DNA of 21,455 bases from JBMTVN01 sp046047235. Its GTDB lineage: Bacteria; Verrucomicrobiota; Verrucomicrobiia; Limisphaerales; JAHDYP01. Position 1 is the first letter of the stretch, and each line of letters begins with the position of its first letter. Positions 12,616-20,555 of the stretch are shown here, one piece after another. The translations under genes and the position numbers were made by a program. The DNA is taken from contig JBJOII010000078.1 in the NCBI GenBank assembly GCA_046047235.1, positions 1 through 21,455 on the forward strand, read 5' to 3'. The notes under the pieces were generated by a model, which was not told the origin of the DNA, ran no database searches, and saw nothing but the letters and a program-made list of their open reading frames with translations.

Positions 12616-13104
12616 ATGCCCACGGTCGCAGAAATACTACGCACCACCCGAGAAGGTCACCGACTCTCGATCCACGAAGTCGCCGAGATCACCAAGATCA
12701 AAACCGAGCACATCCGCGCGCTCGAATCCGGCGACTATCACGTGTTCGCCGCACCCGTCTATATCCGCGGCTTCCTGCGAACCTACGCCAAACTGCTGCG
12801 GCTGGACCCCGATGAACTCACCACAGCTCTCGACCAGGAACTCAATACCCCCACCGAACCGGAAACGACCAGCCCCTCCACAGCCAAACGCAAAGGCATC
12901 CTCGATGAACTCATGCTCCATGTCTCCAAGGTTAACTGGCGCATCGTACTCCCCCTCATCATCATCACCCTGATCGTCGTCTGCTCCATCCTGAGCTACC
13001 GCTACTTCACCAGCCAGGAAAAGCGGGACCCCCTCTCCACGCTCGGCTCCGGCCAATACAACCCCCAAACCAATACCACCACCGACACCCTCCCCCTGCC
13101 CTAA
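12616..13104 (+). CDS. RodZ-like helix-turn-helix membrane protein
   Basis: 162 residues. An N-terminal HTH_25/Xre-type domain covers about 4-70 and includes LSIHEVAEITKIKTEHIRAL and the PVYIRGFLRTYAKLL stretch typical of RodZ. A proline- and threonine-rich linker follows, then one transmembrane helix at about 109-128, then a short polar tail of about 34 residues. RodZ links MreB filaments to the wall-synthesis machinery at the inner membrane. The periplasmic DUF4115 domain of full-length RodZ is missing, so this is a minimal form. It is followed 7 bases later by fabZ. A membrane-anchored regulator is the alternative reading. Confidence 0.83.
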   Translation: MPTVAEILRTTREGHRLSIHEVAEITKIKTEHIRALESGDYHVFAAPVYIRGFLRTYAKLLRLDPDELTTALDQELNTPTEPETTSPSTAKRKGILDELMLHVSKVNWRIVLPLIIITLIVVCSILSYRYFTSQEKRDPLSTLGSGQYNPQTNTTTDTLPLP

Positions 13105-13111
13105 GCCCCCG

Positions 13112-13570
13112 ATGCACTCGGTCGAAGAAATCAATCAGGCTCTCCCCACTATCCTGCCCCACGGCCCGTCCTTTCGCTTCATCACCCGTGTCGTCAACTT
13201 CACCCCAGCCAAATCCCTCACCGCTGAACTCGACCTCGACCCCGCAGCCCCCTACTTCGCCGGTCACTTCCCCAACAACCCGCTCATGCCAGGTGTCCTC
13301 ATGACCGAAGCCCTCGCCCAAACCAGCGGCCTGCTCCTCGCCCTCTCCCAAACAAAAACCCTCTCCCCGCCCATGACCAACCCCAGGCTCTTCCACCTCG
13401 CCGCTTCACAAATGAAGTTCAGCCAGCCAGTAAAACCCGGCGTTACGCTCAACCTCCTCTCCCACATCGACCGCGACTTCGGCAACCTCGTCCGCTGCCA
13501 GGTCGAAGCTGCTCTCCATCAGGAAACCGTCGCCACGGGCATCGTCACTCTCGCCAGCGTGTCGGCTTAG
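13112..13570 (+). CDS. fabZ: 3-hydroxyacyl-ACP dehydratase, FabZ type
   Basis: Dehydrates 3-hydroxyacyl-ACP in fatty acid elongation. It is a 152-residue hot-dog-fold protein. The active-site helix region GHFPNNPLMPGVLMTEALAQ at 51-70 supplies the catalytic H52 and E66. The N-terminal LPHGPSF replaces the usual LPHRYPF, a departure from standard FabZ that makes a related dehydratase possible. It sits 7 bases after the rodZ-like gene and converges on the glycosyltransferase gene. No fabA, fabD, acpP or fabF is in the window. Confidence 0.92.
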   Translation: MHSVEEINQALPTILPHGPSFRFITRVVNFTPAKSLTAELDLDPAAPYFAGHFPNNPLMPGVLMTEALAQTSGLLLALSQTKTLSPPMTNPRLFHLAASQMKFSQPVKPGVTLNLLSHIDRDFGNLVRCQVEAALHQETVATGIVTLASVSA

Positions 13571-13657
13571 CCGAAGGGCAGGACGGCGGCGCAGGGAACT
13601 GTTTTGGGCTCCGCGCTTTCCGCCTAACGGCTCCACACCACAGCCAACCCCACCGGC

Positions 13658-14407
13658 CTATCCGGCATCCCCGCTGCGTAACGCCCGCCTCGCCCGCACC
13701 CCTCGTGGCAACACCAACGCCCCCAGTAAAAACCGCCCGTGAAGCCAGCCTATCCTTAAAAAATCCACCACGGGATTAAAGTGCGACATCCTCGAGGTCG
13801 GCGCAGCATAATCCACCTCCACCGGTTGCTCCACCAGCTTCACCCCAGCCCACGCCGCCCTCACCAATACCTCCAGCTCCCACGCATATCCCGACTCCCT
13901 CAACCGTAACCGCTCCAGCACCCGCAACGGATAACAGCGCAACCCCGTCTGCGTGTCCCCCAACGCCACCCCCGTCTCCAACCGAAAACATAGATTCGAT
14001 AACCCGTTCGAAAACCGACGCTCCCGCGGCGCACAGGCCCGACGTAAATCCCGCACCCCAACCACCAGAGCATCGGTCCCCCGTTCGCTAACCTTCGCCA
14101 AAATCGGCACTGCCTCCACCGGATGCTGCCCGTCAGCATCCAAAGAAATCGCGTGCGTAAAACCAAGCTCCCGCGCCAAACTGAATGCCGCCTTTAGCGC
14201 CCCAGCCTTCCCCACATTGGCCGGCAACGCCATTACCCTCACCCGCTCATCTCCCTCAAAACTCCGTAACGCCTCGGCAGTGCCGTCCGTCGAACCGTCA
14301 TTCACCACAATCACCGGAAAAAAACACGCCGCCCCCTGCACGACCTTGGCAACCGTAAGCCCGTGATTAAAAACCGGCACCACCACACAAAACCGCTCTC
14401 GCTCCAT
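13658..14407 (-). CDS. Family 2 glycosyltransferase (dolichyl-phosphate-mannose-synthase-like)
   Basis: 249 residues with a GT-A fold: VVVPVFNHG near the start, NDGSTDGT at 36-43, the metal-binding DAD within LDADGQHP (D90, D92), and DTQTG at 151-155. This resembles enzymes that move a sugar from a nucleotide-sugar onto a polyprenyl phosphate or lipid. No clear transmembrane helix is present, though a hydrophobic stretch near 215-235 may touch the membrane. The acceptor is unknown. The gene lies between fabZ and fabG on the opposite strand, and its start codon lies only 9 bases from a candidate -10 box. A lipid-linked sugar role is inferred from the neighbours, not shown. Confidence 0.88.
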   Translation of the reverse strand: MERERFCVVVPVFNHGLTVAKVVQGAACFFPVIVVNDGSTDGTAEALRSFEGDERVRVMALPANVGKAGALKAAFSLARELGFTHAISLDADGQHPVEAVPILAKVSERGTDALVVGVRDLRRACAPRERRFSNGLSNLCFRLETGVALGDTQTGLRCYPLRVLERLRLRESGYAWELEVLVRAAWAGVKLVEQPVEVDYAAPTSRMSHFNPVVDFLRIGWLHGRFLLGALVLPRGVRARRALRSGDAG

Positions 14408-14416
14408 GTGCCCGCC

Positions 14417-14444
14417 ATCGTTCCCCCTGCCCCAAAAGTGTCAA
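14417..14444 (-). promoter_or_regulatory. putative promoter of the glycosyltransferase gene
   Basis: On the minus strand, TTGACA (complement of 14439-14444) is followed after 16 bases by AACGAT (complement of 14417-14422). The -35 is perfect and the -10 weak (3 of 6). The -10 lies 9 bases before the ATG at 14407. Confidence 0.4.
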
Positions 14445-14445
14445 C

Positions 14446-14459
14446 GTTCAAAGTTGAAC
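14446..14459. promoter_or_regulatory. palindrome between the divergent glycosyltransferase and fabG promoters
   Basis: GTTCAA-AG-TTGAAC is a perfect 6-base inverted repeat. Its right arm is also the candidate fabG -35 box, and its left edge is one base from the glycosyltransferase -35 box (14439-14444). A protein bound here could control both genes. Confidence 0.45.
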
Positions 14460-14481
14460 CAACCACACCAATCCGTACACC
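14454..14481 (+). promoter_or_regulatory. putative fabG promoter
   Basis: TTGAAC (14454-14459) and TACACC (14476-14481) are spaced by 16 bases. The -10 is weak (3 of 6). It ends 13 bases before the fabG ATG at 14495, again leaving almost no leader. Confidence 0.35.
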
Positions 14482-14494
14482 TTCAAACATCAAC

Positions 14495-15259
14495 ATGGAT
14501 AAACAACAAGCCACCAGCCAACCCCTAGATCTCACCCAGCAAGTTGCTCTCGTCACCGGTGGATCCCGGGGCATCGGCCGCGCCATCGTCGAAAAACTCC
14601 GCCAACAAAATGCCACGGTCTACTTCACCTATCACTCCAACGCTACCCAGGCCCAGGAACTCGCCTCCACCGGCGCCATCCCCCTCCAATGCGATCAAAA
14701 GTCCACCTCCGCCATCCAGCAGACCGCAGACAAAATCCTCTCCGATGCCAACCGCATCGATATCCTCGTCAATAACGCCGGCCTCACCCGTGACCAGATC
14801 CTCCTCAATACCACCGAGGAAGACTGGATGGAGGTCATCAATGTCAACCTCCACGGCATGTTCCGCTGGTCCAAAGCCCTCAGCCGCCCCATGCTCTTCG
14901 CCCGCCGCGGCACCATCATCAATATCGCCTCCATCTCCGCCCTCGTCGGCGTCATGGGCCAAACCGCCTACGCCGCCTCCAAAGGCGCTATCCTCTCCTT
15001 CACCAAAGCCCTCGCCGCCGAACTCTCCAGTAAAGGTATCCGCGTCAACGCCGTCGTCCCGGGCTTCATCGAAACCGACATGACCTCAGCCATCCCCGAA
15101 CCCATCCGGAAAGCCAGCCTGGAACGCATCACCATGCGCCGCTTCGGCCACCCCCACGAAGTCGCCAACGCCGTCGCCTTCCTCGCCTCGCAAAACGCCT
15201 CCTATATCACCGGCCAAATGCTCGTGGTCGACGGCGGCCTCACCGCCGCACCACGCTAA
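14495..15259 (+). CDS. fabG: 3-oxoacyl-ACP reductase, FabG type
   Basis: NADPH-dependent ketoreductase of fatty acid synthesis from the short-chain dehydrogenase family. It has 254 residues from the ATG at 14495; a longer open frame upstream crosses the promoter region and is not used. TGGSRGIG (21-28) binds the cofactor and LVNNAG is at 91-96. The catalytic residues are N118, S146, Y159 and K163 (YAASK). PGFIETDMT and VDGGL are typical C-terminal motifs. It is divergent from the glycosyltransferase gene and convergent with the ABC-F gene across a heptamer repeat array. Another short-chain dehydrogenase substrate is possible, but fabZ, fabH and plsX nearby favour FabG. Confidence 0.93.
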   Translation: MDKQQATSQPLDLTQQVALVTGGSRGIGRAIVEKLRQQNATVYFTYHSNATQAQELASTGAIPLQCDQKSTSAIQQTADKILSDANRIDILVNNAGLTRDQILLNTTEEDWMEVINVNLHGMFRWSKALSRPMLFARRGTIINIASISALVGVMGQTAYAASKGAILSFTKALAAELSSKGIRVNAVVPGFIETDMTSAIPEPIRKASLERITMRRFGHPHEVANAVAFLASQNASYITGQMLVVDGGLTAAPR

Positions 15260-15323
15260 GACCACCACCCCCCCACTTGCCCCTCACCACATCGCACCCT
15301 CTCCTCTCTCCCTGCATCGCGCC

Positions 15324-15421
15324 AGCCCTCAGCCCTCAGCCCTCAGCCCTCGGCCCTCTGCGCTCTGCGCTCTGCGCTTTGCGCTCAGCCCTCAGCCCTT
15401 ACCGCTTCCCGCTCACCCCTC
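15324..15421. repeat. 7-base tandem repeat array
   Basis: About 14 units of seven bases run in unbroken register: AGCCCTC four times, GGCCCTC, TGCGCTC twice, TGCGCTT, TGCGCTC, AGCCCTC, AGCCCTT, ACCGCTT, CCCGCTC and ACCCCTC. Two sub-families (AGCCCTC and TGCGCTC) share the pattern NGCSCTC. The last units run over the stop codon and last codons of the ABC-F gene, which ends at 15413. There are no inverted repeats and no unique spacers, so this is neither a terminator nor a CRISPR array. With the pyrimidine-rich stretch 15260-15323 it fills the gap between two convergent genes. Confidence 0.85.
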
Positions 15422-17323
15422 AGCCGCCCCGGACTGAATAGCCTCCAACTCCTCCCACCTCGCATATAAGCGCTGCACTTCCGCCTTCGCCACGTCCAGC
15501 TCTTCCACTAGCCCGGGTGCCTCAGCCGCCCGACGCACGTAAAACTCAGGATCGTTCAGCGTCGCCTCAATCTCCACCACCCGCGCCTCAGCCTCGCAGA
15601 TCGCCCTCTCCATCCCCGCCAATTCCTGGCGCAACTTGTTGTTCAACTTCCGCGGCTTGGCCGGCCTCACTACCTGCCGCTCCCTCCCCGCATCATCCCC
15701 ACGCCCACTCGCCACTACACGACCCGCAGCCTCCTTGGCCCACTCGTCCCGCTCCTGCTTCTTCTCCAGATAATAGGAATAATTCCCCGGCTGCACATAA
15801 ACCCCGCCATCCTCAAACGCCACAATCTGATCGCAGATCCTGTCCAGAAAATAACGGTCGTGACTCACCACCAAAACCGTCCCCCCAAAATGCGCCAGCG
15901 CCTCCTCCAAGAGCCTCAAACTCGTCAAATCTAAATCGTTCGTCGGTTCGTCCAATACCAGAAAATTGCCCCCACACTTCAAAACCTTCGCCAACATCAA
16001 CCGCGCCCGCTCACCTCCAGACAACCGCCCCACCCGCTCCTTAATCCGGTCCTCATCAAAAAGAAATCGCCTCAAATACGCCCGCCCACTCAAAATCTTC
16101 TCCCCAAAACACACGGTGTCCCCATCATCCGCCACCTCCTCCAAAACCGTCCCCTCAGGATTCAATTGCATCCGCTCCTGGTCCACCTTGTTGAAGGATA
16201 CCCGGCGGTTCACCGTAACCGTCCCCTCGTCAGGCTCAATCTCCCCCAGACACATCCTCAACAAGGTCGTCTTGCCCACCCCGTTCCGACCCACAATCCC
16301 CGTGCACTGCCCCGGCTTCAGCGCCAAATCCAAAAAGCGAAACAACCACCTCTGCTCCCCTCCCTCCCCCACGCACGCACCCAAATTCACCGCCTCCACC
16401 GCACTGTTCCCCATCTCCGGCGGCGGCGGAATAATCAAATCCATGTCCCGCTCCTCTGGAGGCGCCTCCAAACCCGCCACGTTATAAAAGGTGTCCAGCC
16501 GATGCCTCGACTTCGATCGCTGCGCCCGCACTCCCTCTCGCACCCACTCCAGCTCCACCCGCAGAAATCGCTGCCTCCGCCGCTCCGCCTGCTCCGCAAT
16601 CTGCTGCCGAATCGCCTTCGATTCCAGATACGCCGTGTAATTCCCGGGATGCGAAAAACACCGCCCCCCATCCAACTCCACCACACGCGTCGCTACCCGA
16701 TCCAAAAAATAGCGGTCGTGCGTCACAAAAATTACCGCCCCGGGAAAAGTCCGCAAAAAACCCTCCAACCACCGTATCGACTCCGCATCCAGATGGTTCG
16801 TCGGCTCATCCAATAACAACAAGTCCGGCTGCCCCACCAAAGCACGACACAAAGCAACGCGCCGCTTCTCCCCCCCGGATAACGGCGCAACTACCCGCCC
16901 CAAATCTGGCACCCCCAAAACCGATGCCTCCGCCTCAATCCGCTTCCCCAAGTTCCAACCGTCCGCCGCCTCAATCCCATGTAGACAATCCGCCAACTCC
17001 ACCTCCGTCCCCTCCCCCATCTCATACCGCCTCAGCCATTCCATCAAATCCGCCGCCCCCGACTCAATGTTCTCCCTCACCGTCGCCCCCTCCCTTAACT
17101 CAAACTCCTGCGGCAATACCCCAACCCGTAACCCCCTCCGCCTCGAGACCTCACCCGAATCGGCCTCCTGATCACCACTAAGGATCTTCAGCAAACTCGT
17201 CTTCCCACAACCGTTCCGCCCCACTAACCCCACCTTCTCCCCCGCCTCCACCGCTAGCGTCGCTCCCGCCAGCAAACGCTGGTGCCCGTAACTTAACTCT
17301 AGCTCGCTGGCAGATAACAACAT
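15413..17323 (-). CDS. uup: ABC-F ATPase, Uup type
   Basis: 636-residue soluble protein with two ATPase domains and no membrane segment. Domain 1 has Walker A GRNGCGKT (35-42), signature LSGGE (148-152) and Walker B LLLLDEP with E173. Domain 2 has GRNGVGKT (345-352), LSGGE (434-438) and LVLDEP with E459. The linker of about 235-290 is short and basic, and residues of about 558-632 form a C-terminal coiled coil, as in Uup. ABC-F proteins act on ribosomes; Uup is also linked to DNA transactions such as precise transposon excision. Both catalytic glutamates are present. No clear promoter is seen in the 88 bases before it, so it may be co-transcribed with the LacI-type gene upstream. Confidence 0.95.
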   Translation of the reverse strand: MLLSASELELSYGHQRLLAGATLAVEAGEKVGLVGRNGCGKTSLLKILSGDQEADSGEVSRRRGLRVGVLPQEFELREGATVRENIESGAADLMEWLRRYEMGEGTEVELADCLHGIEAADGWNLGKRIEAEASVLGVPDLGRVVAPLSGGEKRRVALCRALVGQPDLLLLDEPTNHLDAESIRWLEGFLRTFPGAVIFVTHDRYFLDRVATRVVELDGGRCFSHPGNYTAYLESKAIRQQIAEQAERRRQRFLRVELEWVREGVRAQRSKSRHRLDTFYNVAGLEAPPEERDMDLIIPPPPEMGNSAVEAVNLGACVGEGGEQRWLFRFLDLALKPGQCTGIVGRNGVGKTTLLRMCLGEIEPDEGTVTVNRRVSFNKVDQERMQLNPEGTVLEEVADDGDTVCFGEKILSGRAYLRRFLFDEDRIKERVGRLSGGERARLMLAKVLKCGGNFLVLDEPTNDLDLTSLRLLEEALAHFGGTVLVVSHDRYFLDRICDQIVAFEDGGVYVQPGNYSYYLEKKQERDEWAKEAAGRVVASGRGDDAGRERQVVRPAKPRKLNNKLRQELAGMERAICEAEARVVEIEATLNDPEFYVRRAAEAPGLVEELDVAKAEVQRLYARWEELEAIQSGAAEG

Positions 17324-17411
17324 GCCCCGAAGTCAGCCATACCCCGCACTCCCTGTCGATACCTCCCCCATTCAATCACCAGCAAAATCTCCCCCGGATC
17401 TCCCGCCCACC

Positions 17412-18431
17412 CTAAAAAGTCGCATGCCGCGTCGATTCCCGAATCACCAAACTCGGCTCCACCAACTTGTTTTGAATCCCCCTCCAGTCCTGCCTCAATG
17501 TCTTCATCAGGCTCATCGCCTTCTTCACCGCCTTGTAGCCAAGCTGACCCCGCGGCTGCGAAACAGTCGTCAACGCGGGAGTCATGTGCTCCCCGCCATC
17601 CACACCGTCAATCCCCACCACACTCAGCATCTCCGGCACCCGTAAACCCATCCGATGACACGCCTTCAATACACCAAAGGCTGTCACGTCGTTATAGCAG
17701 ACCACCGCAGTCGCCTTGGCCTGTAACAACATCCCCAAACTCGCCTGCCCCCGATGAAAATCACTCTGCCCCTCGGGTAAGACCTCCAGCCGAGGATCCA
17801 ACTCCAGCCCCGCCTCAGTTAAAACCTGACGATACCCCTCCAGCCGACGCTCCACATAACCCACCGGCCGACCCGCCGACTTCACAAATCCAACTCTCTG
17901 GTGGCCCAGCCTCACCAGATGCTCAGTCGCAATCCTCGCCGCCGCAACATCGTCCACACTCACATACCGGAAACGATTGTCGTCCACCGGATGATTCACG
18001 AAAACAATCGGAACCCGTAACCTCGCCAAGTCCGCAAGGTGAACCCCCGTCCCCCACATCGAGGCAATCACCAACGCATCCACATGCCGCTTGCACAACG
18101 CCTCGATCACTTTCAACTCACGATCCGGATTCCCATGGGATGTAGTCAAAAACAGGCCGTAGCCCGACTCATAGGCCGCCTGCTCCGCTCCACCAACCAC
18201 ACCCGGCAAAAATGGATCCGCAATGGTCGTTAAAACCATCCCGATCACGTTCGATCCACTCACCTTCCGTAACTTGGCCTCAGCACGGGTCACATACCCC
18301 ATCTCCTTCGCCAACTTCAGTATCCTCAGCCGGGTCGAATCCTTGACCAACGGACTGTCGTTCAACGCACGCGATACCGTCGCCGGAATCACTCCCGCCG
18401 CTTCAGCAATGTCTTTAACAGTAACAGCCAC
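17412..18431 (-). CDS. LacI-family transcriptional repressor
   Basis: 339 residues from a GTG at 18431; a TTG two codons earlier (18437) is also possible. The GTG is preferred because TAGGA lies about 9 bases upstream of it. An N-terminal helix-turn-helix TVKDIAEAAGVIPATVSRAL is followed by a hinge and a periplasmic-binding-protein-like effector domain from about residue 60. FVNHPVDDNRFRYVSVDD and VVGIDGVDGG are typical of the sensor fold. The ligand is probably a sugar or nucleoside but cannot be read from the sequence. No transporter or sugar-catabolic gene lies nearby, so its target may be distant. It stands alone between the DUF3999 and ABC-F genes on the same strand. Confidence 0.94.
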   Translation of the reverse strand: MAVTVKDIAEAAGVIPATVSRALNDSPLVKDSTRLRILKLAKEMGYVTRAEAKLRKVSGSNVIGMVLTTIADPFLPGVVGGAEQAAYESGYGLFLTTSHGNPDRELKVIEALCKRHVDALVIASMWGTGVHLADLARLRVPIVFVNHPVDDNRFRYVSVDDVAAARIATEHLVRLGHQRVGFVKSAGRPVGYVERRLEGYRQVLTEAGLELDPRLEVLPEGQSDFHRGQASLGMLLQAKATAVVCYNDVTAFGVLKACHRMGLRVPEMLSVVGIDGVDGGEHMTPALTTVSQPRGQLGYKAVKKAMSLMKTLRQDWRGIQNKLVEPSLVIRESTRHATF

Positions 18432-18527
18432 AGCCAAATGTCCTACCCGCTACCTCTGTTGACCGATAGACCATCCAAGCTCCTCTCATTACCAAACGAA
18501 CCTCCAGACCGCAAGCCACTCTCTCGC

Positions 18528-20555
18528 TCACTCACCACTGTCCACTCTGGGCAAAAGCCGCATGATCACTGCCACCAATCCCCCAACCACAAACACTAGC
18601 ACCCCCCAGAAGAGGATCGTCACCCCCATCCCCTCCCCCCCCGCACCCCCCTCAGCACGCGGGACTAACTCCACCGGACTCAAACTCGCCCCCACCCTCC
18701 TCGCCGCCATCACCTGCGGCGCCAACAGCTCCAAGTCATAACTCGGAGACCCAGCCCGCTCATTGCCACAGACCAACGCCACCCCCTCGCCACCCGGCAC
18801 ACGAAAGTAAAGCCGCGGCGCCCGGAAATACCCCTCAAACCCCACAATGTCTACCCCCGGATTGTCCCCGTTATCCATCTCCAACACCATCAACCTCCCC
18901 TTAGGCCCAGCCCGCAAATCCAGCCAGAATACCCCACCATCCTCAGGCCCCCGAACCCAACGCCCCGAAGCCAACTGACGCTCAACCTCAGCGCCCTTCA
19001 CATTCGTAACCTCTTCAAACAACCTCCAGCTCCGATCAAAAAACGCTGTCCGTACCTCACACGCAATCCGCATCACCGGCATACCCTCCTCCGGCAACTC
19101 CAGCCTCCACCGACTCACACCAGGACGACGCTCATTCACCTCCCTCAAAATGCCCAAACTCACCGCCCGAACCACCCCCTCCCTGTCGAGAATATACGGA
19201 ACCTGCCTGCCGCCACTCACCAAACGCAAATCGCCCAGACCGTTCCTCGACCGCGCCAAAACCCAGGCATCCAGTTCCAGCTCCTGAACCGCAACCTTAT
19301 CCCCGGGAATCACCTCCCGACTAAACGACCAGCCCGATACGTCTATCGCCCCCGCCAACCCAACCTGTGCAGCTAATCCAACCGACCCGTCATAGCCCGT
19401 ATTCAACTCCACCACCCCCCAATCACCACGGATCATCGGAGCCAAATCACCCCGCGAACCCAATGCATCCAGATCATAACGAGGGGCCGCTATCAGACTG
19501 TTCCCCATGTACACATCGTAATCCCCGCCAGAAGGAGCCTGAAAGCCCAGCACAACCGGGCGCCGCGTCAAACCAACCCCGCCAATCACCAAGGGCGGAC
19601 TGTCCCCGTTCAGAACCTTCACAACCACCTCCCGCGTACCCAGCCGAACTCCCAACGGCACCCGCACCTCCTCCACCCCCACCCCACCACCCAGATCCAA
19701 CCGGTAAATCCGGCCCGACCACACCCGAACCTCCCTCGTCTCACCCCCCACAACCTCCCGCGTCAGTAGCTCAATCCGCCGATCAAACAAACGGTCCTCC
19801 ACCTCCATCCTCATCTCCCCCAGAACGACATGGGCCGCCTTCAGCCTCAAAACAATCCGGGTCTCCCCAACCCCCTCCAGTCTCTCCACTACCTCAGGAT
19901 CCATCCGCACCTCCACCACAGGCTCCCCGGACACTTCCCTGAACTCCACCCCGCGCACAACCACCGGCCCCGTCCGGTCATCACGAATCAACAACGTCAA
20001 CTCCCCAACCCCGGTAGACTCCAGCTCAATAACGCTGCGATCCACACCACCAAGCTGCCTGAAAATCGGCTGGTTCTCCGCCAACACAACCCCCGCCGCG
20101 TCCATCACAGTCACCGCCTTGTAAAACTCACCCGATGGAATATCCAAACGTAAACCCGTCACGCCCCCCCCAGGTTGCCGACGCACCACAACCCGCGTAG
20201 TCCCCTCCTCAATAAAGACCCGCATCCCATCCGCCTCCCTCCACTCCATCCGGGGAGGTGTAGGACGCTCAACCCAATAAGGCACCTCATCGCCGCCAGC
20301 CCCAACGATGCGCAAATCCTCCAGGCCCGCCCGCACATAACCCAATGTCTCAGTCGGCATACCCACCCTCACCAGCCCCGCCCCCAATACCCCCAGCCGT
20401 TGCTTCCATTCAAACTGCGACGTATCAACCCCCGCAACCGCCCCACACGCCGTCAACACCATCACCCACCACCACACACACCCTCCCCAACACACCCGGC
20501 CTGATCGCAAACCAAATACGCCAACAGATCCTAACGTAGTCAGGCCTCGCTTCAT
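18528..20555 (-). CDS. DUF3999-family envelope protein
   Basis: 675 residues from the ATG at 20555; a GTG one codon earlier is possible. The N-terminus has a signal segment with a lipobox-like LTAC (C37), so lipoprotein processing is possible; cleavage after AVAG is the alternative. The bulk is predicted extracytoplasmic beta-rich sequence, with DLRIVGAGGDEVPYWVE near the N-terminus, typical of DUF3999. One transmembrane helix near 645-666 is followed by a short basic tail. It overlaps or abuts the stop of the DUF2339 gene (TGATG), so the two are translationally coupled. These two families are often neighbours in bacteria; their function is unknown. It is longer than I would expect for DUF3999. 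Composition is rich in G, V, R and E, from the strand skew. Confidence 0.8.
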   Translation of the reverse strand: MKRGLTTLGSVGVFGLRSGRVCWGGCVWWWVMVLTACGAVAGVDTSQFEWKQRLGVLGAGLVRVGMPTETLGYVRAGLEDLRIVGAGGDEVPYWVERPTPPRMEWREADGMRVFIEEGTTRVVVRRQPGGGVTGLRLDIPSGEFYKAVTVMDAAGVVLAENQPIFRQLGGVDRSVIELESTGVGELTLLIRDDRTGPVVVRGVEFREVSGEPVVEVRMDPEVVERLEGVGETRIVLRLKAAHVVLGEMRMEVEDRLFDRRIELLTREVVGGETREVRVWSGRIYRLDLGGGVGVEEVRVPLGVRLGTREVVVKVLNGDSPPLVIGGVGLTRRPVVLGFQAPSGGDYDVYMGNSLIAAPRYDLDALGSRGDLAPMIRGDWGVVELNTGYDGSVGLAAQVGLAGAIDVSGWSFSREVIPGDKVAVQELELDAWVLARSRNGLGDLRLVSGGRQVPYILDREGVVRAVSLGILREVNERRPGVSRWRLELPEEGMPVMRIACEVRTAFFDRSWRLFEEVTNVKGAEVERQLASGRWVRGPEDGGVFWLDLRAGPKGRLMVLEMDNGDNPGVDIVGFEGYFRAPRLYFRVPGGEGVALVCGNERAGSPSYDLELLAPQVMAARRVGASLSPVELVPRAEGGAGGEGMGVTILFWGVLVFVVGGLVAVIMRLLPRVDSGE

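Noticed and set aside
13571..13657. Terminator hairpin between convergent fabZ and glycosyltransferase genes
   Set aside because: GGCGG (13585-13589) can pair with CCGCC (13620-13624), but the inner stem is interrupted and no T-tract follows, so support is too weak.
15324..15421. CRISPR array
   Set aside because: Units are only 7 bases and contiguous, with no spacers and no cas genes.
17324..17411. Promoter for the ABC-F gene
   Set aside because: Candidate boxes (for example TTGCTG with TATCGA on the minus strand) match poorly and do not sit near the start codon as in other genes.
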